Assembly: GCA_946886325.1 (NCBI GenBank)
Contig: CAMPIK010000174.1
Span: 1-5,869 of the forward strand
DNA from: an uncultured Shinella sp.
GTDB taxonomy: Bacteria; Pseudomonadota; Alphaproteobacteria; Rhizobiales; Rhizobiaceae
Direction of reading: 5' to 3'
Length of the DNA stretch: 5,869 nt
In this document: in pieces, positions 1 to 5,869 of the stretch
Position numbering within the stretch: position 1 is the first letter of the stretch
Layout of the letters: each line of letters begins with the position of its first letter
Notes under the pieces: generated by a model
What the model saw: the letters and a program-made list of their open reading frames with translations, nothing else
Told to the model about the DNA's origin: nothing
Databases searched by the model: none
Translations under genes and position numbers: made by a program

Positions 1-866
1 GCATGATCGTGGCGCTCGACGCCTTCGGCCCGGTCACCGACAATGCCGGCGGCATTGCCGAAATGGCCGGCCTCGATCCCGAGGTCCGCAAGTCGACGGA
101 TGCGCTCGACGCGGTCGGCAACACGACCAAGGCCGTCACCAAGGGCTATGCCATCGGCTCGGCCGGCCTCGGCGCGCTGGTTCTCTTCGCCGCCTACTCG
201 AACGACCTCGCCTATTTCGCGGCGAACGGGGACAAATATCCCTATTTCGCGGATGTCGGCACGATCTCCTTCGACCTCTCCAACCCCTATGTCGTCGCCG
301 GCCTGATCTTCGGCGGCCTCATCCCCTATCTCTTCGGCGGCATCGCCATGACGGCCGTCGGCCGCGCGGCGGGTTCGATCGTCGAGGAGGTTCGCCGCCA
401 GTTCCGCGAAAAGCCCGGCATCATGAAGGGTACGGAAAAGCCCGACTACGGGCGCGCCGTCGATCTTCTGACGAAGGCGGCGATCCGCGAGATGATCGTG
501 CCGTCGCTGCTGCCGGTGCTGGCGCCGCTCGTCGTCTATTTCGGCGTGCTGGCACTTTCCGGCTCCAAGGCTTCGGCCTTTGCGGCGCTCGGTGCCTCGC
601 TGCTCGGCGTCATCGTCAACGGCCTCTTCGTCGCGATCTCGATGACCTCGGGCGGCGGCGCCTGGGACAATGCGAAGAAGAGCTTCGAGGACGGTTTCGT
701 CGACAAGGACGGCACGAAGCACATGAAGGGGTCCGACGCCCACAAGGCCTCGGTCACCGGCGACACGGTCGGCGATCCCTACAAGGATACGGCAGGTCCG
801 GCGGTGAACCCGGCGATCAAGATCACCAACATCGTGGCTCTGCTGCTGCTCGCCGTATTGGCCTGA
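1..866 (+). CDS. hppA: Membrane-bound proton-pumping pyrophosphatase, C-terminal part (5' end outside window)
   Basis: This is the C-terminal 287 or so residues of a membrane H+-translocating pyrophosphatase, which hydrolyses PPi to pump protons across the cytoplasmic membrane. Family members are roughly 700 residues, so more than half lies upstream of the window; the frame is open to the left edge and the first Met seen (base 3) is internal. Visible motifs (numbered from base 3) are [16 protein letters not shown] at 6-21, [14 protein letters not shown] at 39-52, GGAWDNAKK at 218-226 and [14 protein letters not shown] at 253-266, all family hallmarks around the PPi/Mg site. About five hydrophobic segments are visible, near 48-66, 95-119, 164-186, 190-215 and 276-287. 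In GNTTKAVT the Lys (43) and Thr (46) occupy the positions that in K+-dependent enzymes are Ala and Gly, so this is predicted to be the K+-independent H+ pump. The gene ends in TGA at 864-866, followed by a hairpin terminator. Confidence 0.96.
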   Translation, partial: MIVALDAFGPVTDNAGGIAEMAGLDPEVRKSTDALDAVGNTTKAVTKGYAIGSAGLGALVLFAAYSNDLAYFAANGDKYPYFADVGTISFDLSNPYVVAGLIFGGLIPYLFGGIAMTAVGRAAGSIVEEVRRQFREKPGIMKGTEKPDYGRAVDLLTKAAIREMIVPSLLPVLAPLVVYFGVLALSGSKASAFAALGASLLGVIVNGLFVAISMTSGGGAWDNAKKSFEDGFVDKDGTKHMKGSDAHKASVTGDTVGDPYKDTAGPAVNPAIKITNIVALLLLAVLA

Positions 867-890
867 TCAGGGTCTGATCCAGACAAAAAG

Positions 891-919
891 AAACCGCGGA
901 TTTCGGTCCGCGGTTTTTT
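891..919. terminator. Bidirectional intrinsic terminator between hppA and bamE
   Basis: A perfect 10-bp inverted repeat, AAACCGCGGA (891-900) and TCCGCGGTTT (907-916), is separated by a 6-base loop TTTCGG. On the + strand the right arm runs into TTTTTT (914-919), giving a T-tract for hppA, which ends 25 bases before the stem. On the - strand the sequence after the hairpin reads TTTCTTTTT (complement of 885-893), so it can also terminate bamE, whose stop lies at 941-943. The position between two convergent genes and the symmetry of the T-tracts support a shared terminator. Confidence 0.9.
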
Positions 920-940
920 CGTGTCGGTATTTGCGGCCGA

Positions 941-1417
941 TCAGGTCGGCGGACGGCTCTGGCCGAGCGCGTTCTGGATCATGCCGGCCGGGTTGGCGCC
1001 GCCGCTCAGCAACTGGCCGAGGAAGGTCATTTCCTTGCCGCCTGTCGGCGTCGTGCGCGAGACCATGTCGAAGACGATGCCGTCCTTCATCGTGTAGTTG
1101 GCAAGCCGGTCGACATTGCCCTCTTCGTTGAAATAGACGGCGAGGATGCTCTGCTGGACGAGCTTCGGCTTCATGAAGGCGACGGGGCGCGAGCGCTCCT
1201 GCGAGATGTAGTAGAACACCTCGTTGTCGAAGGTCGCCGTGGTGGAGGGCGAGCCGAGCGACAGCAGCACCTGCTCGCGCGAGGAGCCGACCGGCGCCAG
1301 CGCCAGCGTTTCCTCGTCGACCACATAGCCCTGTTTCAACACCTCTCCGGTCTGGCAACCGGTAAGGAGGACGCCCGAGAGGGTGACGGCGATGGCGGCG
1401 TTACGCAACAATGTCAT
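941..1417 (-). CDS. bamE: Outer membrane assembly lipoprotein BamE (SmpA/OmlA family)
   Basis: This encodes a 158-residue lipoprotein of the SmpA/OmlA/BamE family, a small periplasmic-facing component of the BAM complex that inserts beta-barrel proteins into the outer membrane. The N-terminus has a short basic start (Arg5), a hydrophobic stretch (about 7-18) and a lipobox LTGC with Cys21 as the predicted lipidated residue. The mature part carries the family pattern VGSSREQVLLSLGSPS (43-58), followed by FDNEVFYYIS (63-72) and a strand-rich region ILAVYFNEEGNVDRL (91-105). A C-terminal extension rich in Gly, Asn and Pro (about 125-158) goes beyond the compact E. coli protein and looks like the alphaproteobacterial form. 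I chose ATG at 1417 because it gives a normal signal peptide and has AGGA 5 bases upstream. An in-frame ATG at 1450 would lengthen the n-region (SLKRRYFRTD) and cannot be excluded. The gene is divergent from the bc1 chaperone gene and convergent with hppA. Confidence 0.9.
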   Translation of the reverse strand: MTLLRNAAIAVTLSGVLLTGCQTGEVLKQGYVVDEETLALAPVGSSREQVLLSLGSPSTTATFDNEVFYYISQERSRPVAFMKPKLVQQSILAVYFNEEGNVDRLANYTMKDGIVFDMVSRTTPTGGKEMTFLGQLLSGGANPAGMIQNALGQSRPPT

Positions 1418-1458
1418 ATCTGTCCTGAAATACCGTCTCTTCAACGACATCCCCCTAG

Positions 1459-1488
1459 AATGTATGTATGGCCGGGCGGCCATTGCAA
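1459..1488 (-). promoter_or_regulatory. Candidate bamE promoter
   Basis: Reading the - strand, TTGCAA (1488-1483) is followed after 17 bases by ATACAT (1465-1460), or after 18 bases by TACATT (1464-1459). Both are plausible sigma-70-type boxes for an alphaproteobacterium, where -10 elements are often loose. Transcription would begin near 1453, leaving a leader of about 35 bases before the ATG at 1417. This was found by eye and has no experimental support. Confidence 0.35.
1468..1483. repeat. 16-base inverted repeat in the bamE upstream region
   Basis: ATGGCCG (1468-1474) and CGGCCAT (1477-1483) form perfect 7-bp arms around a central GG. The dyad falls inside the spacer of the candidate bamE promoter and touches its -35 box. 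It is short and GC-rich, so it may be an operator or a chance palindrome; I do not recognise it as a site for a named regulator. Confidence 0.4.
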
Positions 1489-1577
1489 TTCGTGCCTGCT
1501 TCGGTAAACCAGCTTCCGCCGTCATGCAACACGGCGCCGAGGTACCCCGTCGTTTCAATGAGACTAATCTGGGCTTT

Positions 1578-2132
1578 ATGATGATTTTCGGGCTGTTCAC
1601 GAAAAAAAACGCCAATCGGCAGATCGTCGAACGCCAGTATGCGACGCTGACGGCGGCGGCGCGCCAGCCGGCTCTCTACGAGGTTTGCGGCGTTCCGGAC
1701 ACGGTGATGGGCCGCTTCGAGATGCTTTCGGCGATGCTGATCCTCTATTTCCGGCGCACCCGCGCCTCCGGCACGTCCGGCCAGGAAATCGCCCAGGAGA
1801 TCGTCGATGCCTTCTTCGAGGATGTCGACCATTCGATTCGCGAGCTCGGCGTCGGCGACGTCGGCGTGCCGAAGCGCATGAAGAAATTCGCCGGCATGTT
1901 CTACGGCCGGCTCGAATCCTATGCGGCGGCGCTCGACGCTTCGGACCGGGAGGCACTGGCAGCCGCACTCGCCCGCAATTTCCACCCTGAGTCGGACGGC
2001 AGCGCGCCCGACATGCGCCCGCTCGCCGACTACCTCGCGCTGGTCGAGGCCGATCTCGCCGCGCAGGACGAGGCCCGCGTCGAAACGGGTTTGCTGGCCG
2101 TGCCGGACGCCAGACCGGCGACGGCAGCCTGA
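1578..2132 (+). CDS. Ubiquinol-cytochrome c chaperone family protein (CBP3/UQCC1-like)
   Basis: The 184-residue product resembles the bacterial ubiquinol-cytochrome c chaperone family, related to mitochondrial Cbp3/UQCC1, which assists cytochrome b biogenesis and assembly of the bc1 complex. The family-like blocks are DTVMGRFEML (41-50), followed by a hydrophobic run SAMLILYFRR (51-60), and the stretch 79-111 with FFEDVDHSIREL, GVGDVGVPKRMKK and MFYGR, the most conserved part of the family. There is no signal peptide, so it is predicted to be cytoplasmic or membrane-peripheral. The C-terminal 40 residues are acidic and Ala-rich. Two adjacent in-frame ATGs (1578, 1581) sit at the start of the conserved MIFGLF; I use the first, and no strong Shine-Dalgarno precedes either. 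The frame stays open upstream to 1383, but that stretch overlaps bamE and does not look like the family. The stop codon overlaps an ATG (2130-2134), suggesting close coupling to the next gene. The function is known from the family only; no partner genes of the bc1 complex are in view. Confidence 0.85.
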   Translation: MMIFGLFTKKNANRQIVERQYATLTAAARQPALYEVCGVPDTVMGRFEMLSAMLILYFRRTRASGTSGQEIAQEIVDAFFEDVDHSIRELGVGDVGVPKRMKKFAGMFYGRLESYAAALDASDREALAAALARNFHPESDGSAPDMRPLADYLALVEADLAAQDEARVETGLLAVPDARPATAA

Positions 2133-2167
2133 TGGCGCCCGCCCGCGCAAGCCAAGGAAATTTGACG

Positions 2168-2719
2168 ATGACGACAGAAAAATCCGTTCCGCTTTCCTTC
2201 CCCGTGAAGGTCGGCCATGTCTCGCACAATCCGCTGACCGTTCGTATCAAAGCGGACGAGCGGGAACGGGCAGGCCTTGCGACCCTCTGGGGCGTGCCGG
2301 AGGTCAAGCGGTTTGCGGCCGACCTCGAGATCCAGCGCTGGAAGAAGGATGGTGTGCGCGTCAAGGGCCGCGTCGTTGCCGAGATCGTGCAGGAATGCGT
2401 GGTGACGCTTGAGCCGATGGCGTCGACCCTCGACGAACCGGTTGACGCGATCTTCGTGCCGGAAGGCTCGCGGCTTGCCCGCGACCCGATGGGCGAGGCG
2501 GGCGAAATGCTGCTCGATCCGGACGGACCGGACGCGCCTGAGGTCTTTGCCGGCGACACGATCGACGCCGGCGCGGTGGCCGCCGAATATGCGGCGCTCG
2601 CCATCGATCCCTATCCGCGCAAGGCCGGAACGGGCTTCTCGGACCGCATCGAGGACAGCGAAAAGGACGATCGCAAGCCGTCGCCCTTCGCGGTGCTCAA
2701 GGACTGGAAAAAGACCTGA
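2168..2719 (+). CDS. DUF177 / YceD-type protein
   Basis: This encodes a 183-residue acidic soluble protein of the DUF177 (YceD) family. In E. coli and plants, members of this family are linked to accumulation of 23S rRNA or the large ribosomal subunit; the biochemical activity is not settled. The central block with [20 protein letters not shown] (65-84) holds the family's conserved Cys region, here with a single Cys (77). It is followed by the typical acidic segment [24 protein letters not shown] (starting 129) and a C-terminal [10 protein letters not shown] (173-182). I chose ATG 2168 because AAGGAA (2154-2159) lies 8 bases upstream. An in-frame ATG at 2132 overlaps the stop of the preceding gene (TGATG) and would add 12 unconserved residues. 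The gene is 35 bases behind the chaperone gene and just before plsX, the same neighbourhood as yceD in enterobacteria, which supports the family call. Confidence 0.85.
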   Translation: MTTEKSVPLSFPVKVGHVSHNPLTVRIKADERERAGLATLWGVPEVKRFAADLEIQRWKKDGVRVKGRVVAEIVQECVVTLEPMASTLDEPVDAIFVPEGSRLARDPMGEAGEMLLDPDGPDAPEVFAGDTIDAGAVAAEYAALAIDPYPRKAGTGFSDRIEDSEKDDRKPSPFAVLKDWKKT

Positions 2720-2722
2720 ACG

Positions 2723-2736
2723 GCCGGACGTCCGGC
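2723..2736. repeat. 14-base perfect palindrome after the DUF177 gene
   Basis: GCCGGACGTCCGGC is self-complementary and begins 4 bases after the DUF177 stop. As RNA it would give only a 5-bp stem with an ACGT loop, and no T-tract follows, so it is a poor intrinsic terminator. It sits 10 bases upstream of the candidate plsX -35 and could be a protein-binding site or chance in GC-rich DNA. Confidence 0.35.
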
Positions 2737-2746
2737 GATAATTCAG

Positions 2747-2774
2747 TTGTCACCCGGACGAAAAGCGCTATTTT
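2747..2774 (+). promoter_or_regulatory. Candidate plsX-fabH promoter
   Basis: TTGTCA (2747-2752) and TATTTT (2769-2774) are spaced by 16 bases in the 110-base gap between the DUF177 gene and plsX. Transcription would start near 2781, ahead of the likely plsX start codons at 2803 and 2830 but after the TTG at 2773. This would allow plsX-fabH to be transcribed separately from the upstream genes. Assigned by eye only. Confidence 0.4.
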
Positions 2775-2829
2775 GACGCAAATTCCGCCAGGACCCCGTG
2801 TCGTGCCGGAAAACAAGGACAAGGCACGC

Positions 2830-3888
2830 GTGGTCAGAATATCCATTGATGTCATGGGAGGGGATTTCGGCCCGAAGGTCGTCATCCCCGGCGCCGCAAA
2901 GGCGCTGGAACGGCATCCAGACACCCGCTTCCTGCTCTTCGGTGTCGGTCCGGAATGCGATGCCATCCTGGAGCAATACCCGAAACTGAAGGCCGCCAGC
3001 ACCTATCATGCGTGCGAGGTGGCCGTCGCCATGGACGAGAAGCCGAGCCAGGCGCTCAGGCGCGGGCGCGGCAAGTCTTCCATGTGGCTGGCGATCGACG
3101 CCGTCGCCAAGGGCGAGGCGGACGTTGCCGTCTCTGCCGGCAATACCGGCGCGCTGATGGCGATGGCGAAGTTCTGCCTGCGCATGATGGCGAATGTCGA
3201 GCGGCCCGCGATCGCCGGCATCTGGCCGACGCTGAAGGGCGAGAGCATCGTGCTCGATATCGGTGCCACGATCGGCGCCGATGCCAACCAGCTCTTCGAC
3301 TTCGCGCTGATGGGCGGCGCCATGGCGCGCGCGCTCTTCGAGATCGACCGGCCGACCGTCGGCCTGCTCAATGTCGGCGTCGAGGAGATCAAGGGCCAGG
3401 AAGAGGTGAAGGCCGCGGGCCATCTCATCCGCGAGGCCAATTTCGACACGATCGACTATTACGGTTTCGTCGAAGGCGACGATATCGGTCGCGGCACGGT
3501 GGACGTCGTGGTGACGGAGGGATTTGCAGGCAATATCGCGCTGAAGGCTGCCGAAGGCACGGCGCGCCAGATCGCCGAATATCTGCGCGCGGCGATGTCG
3601 CGCACCTGGCTCGCCAAGCTCGGCTATATCCTGGCAAAGAGCGCCTTCGACCGCGTTCGCGACAAGATGGACCCGCGCAAGGTGAACGGCGGCGTCTTCC
3701 TCGGCCTCAACGGCGTCGTCATCAAGAGCCATGGCGGCACCGATGCCGAGGGTTTTGCCGCAGCCGTTGATGTCGGCTACGACATGGTCCGCAACGGGCT
3801 CAAGCAGAAGATAGAAAACGATCTCAATAAATATCATGCAGCGCGCCCCGAAGTGGACGTCGCACGGCGCATGAGCGACGGGGTATAG
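2830..3888 (+). CDS. plsX: Phosphate acyltransferase PlsX
   Basis: PlsX converts acyl-ACP and phosphate into acyl-phosphate, which PlsY uses to acylate glycerol-3-phosphate; it is a soluble enzyme that associates with the inner face of the membrane. From GTG 2830 the product is 352 residues, normal for the family. Family motifs are DVMGGDFGP (7-15), [10 protein letters not shown] (69-78), [13 protein letters not shown] (102-114), [13 protein letters not shown] (228-240) and a C-terminal [17 protein letters not shown] (287-303). The usual GANVD stretch reads GATIGAD (145-151), which I remember as the rhizobial form. GTG 2830 places the start directly before [10 protein letters not shown], as in relatives, with AAGGA at 2815-2819 and AAGG at 2821-2824. 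GTG 2803 is a possible alternative (361 residues, AGGA 9 bases upstream). A TTG at 2773 lies inside the predicted promoter and is unlikely. fabH begins 5 bases after the stop. Confidence 0.95.
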   Translation: MVRISIDVMGGDFGPKVVIPGAAKALERHPDTRFLLFGVGPECDAILEQYPKLKAASTYHACEVAVAMDEKPSQALRRGRGKSSMWLAIDAVAKGEADVAVSAGNTGALMAMAKFCLRMMANVERPAIAGIWPTLKGESIVLDIGATIGADANQLFDFALMGGAMARALFEIDRPTVGLLNVGVEEIKGQEEVKAAGHLIREANFDTIDYYGFVEGDDIGRGTVDVVVTEGFAGNIALKAAEGTARQIAEYLRAAMSRTWLAKLGYILAKSAFDRVRDKMDPRKVNGGVFLGLNGVVIKSHGGTDAEGFAAAVDVGYDMVRNGLKQKIENDLNKYHAARPEVDVARRMSDGV

Positions 3889-3893
3889 GTAAC

Positions 3894-4865
3894 ATGATCC
3901 GTTCAGTGGTCCGCGGCTTCGGAACCTCGCTTCCGAAGCGGGTGCTCACCAATGGCGAACTCGAAAGCATGGTCGACACGTCCGACGAATGGATCGTGCA
4001 GCGCACCGGCATCCGCCAGCGCCATATCGCCGGCGAAGGCGAGACGACGGCCTCGCTTGGCGAGGGGGCTGCCCGCGCCGCGCTCGAGCGCGCCGGGCTG
4101 ACGGCGGCCGATATCGACCTCATCATCGTGGCGACCTCGACGCCGGACAACACCTTTCCCGCCGTTGCCGTCGATATCCAGAACCGGCTCGGCATGCATC
4201 ACGGCTTTGCCTTCGATGTGCAGGCCGTCTGTTCCGGTTTCGTCTATGCCGTGACGACGGCGGACGCCTATATCCGCGGCGGCCTTGCAAAGCGCGTGCT
4301 CGTGATCGGCGCGGAGACCTTCTCGCGCATCCTCGACTGGACCGACCGCACCACCTGCGTGCTCTTCGGCGACGGCGCGGGTGCCATCGTGCTGGAGGCC
4401 GAGGAAGGCGCCGGCACCGTTGCCGACCGCGGCGTTCTGACGACGCAGCTCCGCTCCGACGGCGCCCATCGCGACAAGCTCTATGTCGACGGCGGTCCGT
4501 CCTCGACGGGTACCGTCGGCCATCTGCGTATGGAGGGCCGCGAGGTCTTCAAGCATGCCGTCGGCATGATCACCGACGTGATCGAGGCAGCGTTCGGCGC
4601 CACCGGCATGACGGCCGACGACATCGACTGGATGGTGCCGCACCAGGCCAACAAGCGCATCATCGACGGTTCGGCAAAGAAGCTCGGCATTCCGCTGGAA
4701 AAGGTCGTCGTCACCGTCGACCTGCACGGCAACACCTCTGCCGCCTCCATTCCGCTGGCGCTATCGGCCGCAGCCGCAGACGGGCGCATCAAGCGGGGCG
4801 ATCTCGTCCTGCTCGAAGCCATGGGCGGCGGTTTCACCTGGGGCGCGGTGCTGCTGCGCTGGTAG
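3894..4865 (+). CDS. fabH: Beta-ketoacyl-ACP synthase III (FabH)
   Basis: FabH catalyses the first condensation of type II fatty acid synthesis, joining acetyl-CoA (or another short acyl-CoA) with malonyl-ACP. The 323-residue protein is full length for the family and has the complete Cys-His-Asn triad: Cys113 in VQAVCSGF, His250 in VPHQANKRI and Asn280 in [13 protein letters not shown]. Other family marks are [19 protein letters not shown] (28-46), the [10 protein letters not shown] region (81-90), [12 protein letters not shown] (157-168) and the closing [13 protein letters not shown] (311-323). Arg36 and Trp33 in [10 protein letters not shown] correspond to the CoA-binding positions known from E. 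coli FabH. The start ATG follows the plsX stop by 5 bases with only a weak AGG, which fits translational coupling. The gene is cytoplasmic in function and shares a transcript with plsX. Confidence 0.97.
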   Translation: MIRSVVRGFGTSLPKRVLTNGELESMVDTSDEWIVQRTGIRQRHIAGEGETTASLGEGAARAALERAGLTAADIDLIIVATSTPDNTFPAVAVDIQNRLGMHHGFAFDVQAVCSGFVYAVTTADAYIRGGLAKRVLVIGAETFSRILDWTDRTTCVLFGDGAGAIVLEAEEGAGTVADRGVLTTQLRSDGAHRDKLYVDGGPSSTGTVGHLRMEGREVFKHAVGMITDVIEAAFGATGMTADDIDWMVPHQANKRIIDGSAKKLGIPLEKVVVTVDLHGNTSAASIPLALSAAAADGRIKRGDLVLLEAMGGGFTWGAVLLRW

Positions 4866-4900
4866 TCCCAAGGGCCTAGGCGGCAATCGGAAGCCAGCGC

Positions 4901-4929
4901 TTGACCGACACCGACAAGGGCAATACTCT
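4901..4929 (+). promoter_or_regulatory. Candidate ihfA promoter
   Basis: In the 108-base gap between fabH and ihfA, TTGACC (4901-4906) is followed after 17 bases by TACTCT (4924-4929), close to the alphaproteobacterial housekeeping pattern. The predicted start near 4936 would leave a leader of about 38 bases before the ATG at 4974. No terminator hairpin with a T-tract is visible after fabH, so read-through from fabH is also possible. Confidence 0.45.
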
Positions 4930-4973
4930 TCCCCGATAAACGAGCACTTTCAATAAGAAATCGGTGGGAGAAG

Positions 4974-5312
4974 ATGAGCGGCAAAACAGTGACTCGCGCA
5001 GATCTGGCCGAATCCGTCTTTCGGAAAGTCGGTTTGTCCCGCACCGAATCGGCCGAACTGGTCGAGACCGTGATCGACGAAATCTGCAACGCGATCGTGC
5101 GCGGCGAAAGCGTCAAGCTCTCCTCCTTTGCCACGTTCCAGGTCCGCGACAAGAACGAGCGCATCGGCCGCAACCCGAAGACCGGCGAGGAAGTGCCGAT
5201 CTCGCCGCGCCGGGTCATGACCTTCAAGGCATCGAACGTGCTGAAGCAGCGCGTGCTGAAATCCCACGTTGCGCGCAAGGCGAAGCAGAAGCCGCCGTCG
5301 CCCGTCTCGTAA
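4974..5312 (+). CDS. ihfA: Integration host factor subunit alpha
   Basis: This is a 112-residue HU/IHF-family DNA-bending protein, best matched to the IHF alpha subunit, which pairs with IhfB to bend DNA at specific sites in replication, recombination and transcription. The N-terminal [19 protein letters not shown] (5-23) and [25 protein letters not shown] (31-55) form the dimerisation part. The DNA-binding arm contains [13 protein letters not shown] (64-76), with the intercalating Pro at 68, and the family signature [12 protein letters not shown] (76-87). The alpha assignment rests on the TRADLAE start, the [18 protein letters not shown] block and the position after fabH followed by merR, an arrangement common in alphaproteobacteria. 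The start is supported by GGGAG at 4966-4970, although the spacing is only 3 bases. The C-terminus (about 97-112) adds a basic, Pro-rich tail, so the protein is about 13 residues longer than the E. coli subunit. Confidence 0.94.
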   Translation: MSGKTVTRADLAESVFRKVGLSRTESAELVETVIDEICNAIVRGESVKLSSFATFQVRDKNERIGRNPKTGEEVPISPRRVMTFKASNVLKQRVLKSHVARKAKQKPPSPVS

Positions 5313-5438
5313 TCGCGAAAACGGTTCAGCGTTTGCCCCGAACCCGTAAAGCAACTTGAATATCTGCGAATAACCCGCTGAAATGCATACGATTCGACCG
5401 GCGTCATCGCCGCGTCGCGCATATCCGGTGAGGGTTTC

Positions 5439-5869
5439 ATGGACAAAAGTCCCGACGCGTTCCGCACGATCAGCGAGGTTGCCGACGACCTCGACCTGCC
5501 GCAGCACGTGTTGCGCTTCTGGGAAACGCGGTTTTCCCAGATCAAGCCGATGAAACGCGGCGGCGGACGGCGCTACTATCGCCCTGAAGATGTCGATCTC
5601 CTCAAGGGCATCCGCCATCTGCTCTACGACCACGGCTATACGATCAAGGGCGTGCAGAAACTGCTCAAGGTCAATGGCAACAAGTTCGTCGCGGCGATCG
5701 CCAGTGGCGACCTTGCGACCGTCGAGGCGCTTGCGGCTGCGACCCACGAAGAGCCGCCCGCGCCGAAAACCGCCGAGGACGACCAGATCGTCGGGCGTGC
5801 CAAGGCGCCGACGAGCCGGCGCTTCTTCTCAGTCGTCGGCGGCAATGAGGAAACCCCTGAGGTTTCGAT
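5439..5869 (+). CDS. MerR-family transcriptional regulator, N-terminal part (3' end outside window)
   Basis: An open frame from ATG 5439 runs off the right edge after 143 codons. The N-terminus is a MerR-type winged helix: [25 protein letters not shown] (8-32) is the helix-turn-helix with the classic VLRFWE, followed by the wing [22 protein letters not shown] (41-62) and a helix [12 protein letters not shown] (66-77). After about residue 95 the sequence is Ala-, Pro- and acid-rich and looks disordered, with SRRFFSVV at 126-133. No Cys is present in the visible part, so there is no sign of a metal-binding or thiol-sensing site, although the unseen C-terminus could hold one. GAGGG at 5430-5434 lies 4 bases before the ATG. 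A MerR gene directly after ihfA is a recurrent alphaproteobacterial arrangement; the effector and targets are unknown to me. Confidence 0.9.
   Translation, partial: MDKSPDAFRTISEVADDLDLPQHVLRFWETRFSQIKPMKRGGGRRYYRPEDVDLLKGIRHLLYDHGYTIKGVQKLLKVNGNKFVAAIASGDLATVEALAAATHEEPPAPKTAEDDQIVGRAKAPTSRRFFSVVGGNEETPEVS

Noticed and set aside
1383..1577. In-frame ATG at 1383 giving the bc1 chaperone 65 extra residues
   Set aside because: The extension would overlap the bamE signal peptide and promoter region and does not resemble the family. Conserved sequence begins at MIFGLF (1578-1581).
1418..1615. Open frame extending bamE upstream to 1615 on the - strand
   Set aside because: It would bury the lipoprotein signal peptide about 66 residues inside the protein and run into the divergent chaperone gene. 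ATG 1417 with AGGA gives a standard lipoprotein.
2743..3837. Long antisense frame (364 codons) opposite plsX
   Set aside because: High-GC coding DNA commonly leaves the complementary frame open. The translation is His/Asp/Arg-rich, has no recognisable domain, and plsX on the other strand is unmistakable.
4930..4973. IHF autoregulatory site in the ihfA leader
   Set aside because: The AT-richer stretch CAATAAGAAATC was compared with the IHF consensus WATCAANNNNTTR on both strands and does not match.
5320..5338. Possible terminator after ihfA (AAACG/CGTTT arms)
   Set aside because: The stem is only 5 bp and AT-rich, and no T-tract follows. I see no convincing terminator in the 126-base gap before merR.
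5356..5392. Possible merR promoter (TTGAAT 5356-5361 with TGAAAT or TACGAT downstream)
   Set aside because: The -10 matches are poor at the right spacing, and better boxes have the wrong spacing, so I do not list it as a feature.
4481..5545. Antisense frame (354 codons) spanning the 3' part of fabH, ihfA and the start of merR
   Set aside because: It crosses three real genes and two intergenic gaps, and its translation is low-complexity (Ser/Arg-rich) with no family resemblance.

Overview
The window looks like an ordinary core-chromosome segment of an alphaproteobacterium, most likely a member of the Rhizobiaceae (Rhizobium, Ensifer, Shinella or Agrobacterium type). This rests on the high GC content, the alphaproteobacterial flavour of every protein, and a gene order I recall from rhizobial chromosomes: hppA, then bamE on the opposite strand, then ubiquinol-cytochrome c chaperone, DUF177, plsX, fabH, ihfA and a MerR regulator. 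The genus is an inference from memory and cannot be fixed without a search.

Layout. Positions 1-866 are the C-terminal part of a membrane H+-pumping pyrophosphatase (hppA, +). A symmetrical hairpin at 891-919 separates it from the convergent lipoprotein gene bamE (941-1417, -). A 160-base divergent region (1418-1577) separates bamE from a rightward series: a ubiquinol-cytochrome c chaperone-like gene (1578-2132), a DUF177/YceD-type gene (2168-2719), plsX (about 2830-3888), fabH (3894-4865), ihfA (4974-5312) and the start of a MerR-family regulator (5439 to the window end).

How the genes fit together. PlsX and FabH work next to each other in lipid metabolism: PlsX makes acyl-phosphate from acyl-ACP for phosphatidic acid synthesis, and FabH starts new fatty acid chains. 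They are separated by 5 bases and are almost certainly co-transcribed. The YceD-plsX-fabH order matches the enterobacterial yceD-rpmF-plsX-fabH cluster except that no rpmF lies between. BamE (outer-membrane protein assembly), the cytochrome bc1 assembly chaperone and HppA (proton gradient) are envelope and bioenergetic functions. IhfA is a nucleoid protein subunit, and the MerR gene after it has no visible effector.

I found no RNA gene, mobile element, CRISPR array, prophage remnant or toxin-antitoxin module, and nothing that suggests an undescribed system. The points worth a second look are small: a perfect dyad between the predicted -35 and -10 of bamE, a bidirectional terminator, an unsettled plsX start with a promoter-like sequence in front, the missing rpmF, and a basic C-terminal tail on IhfA.
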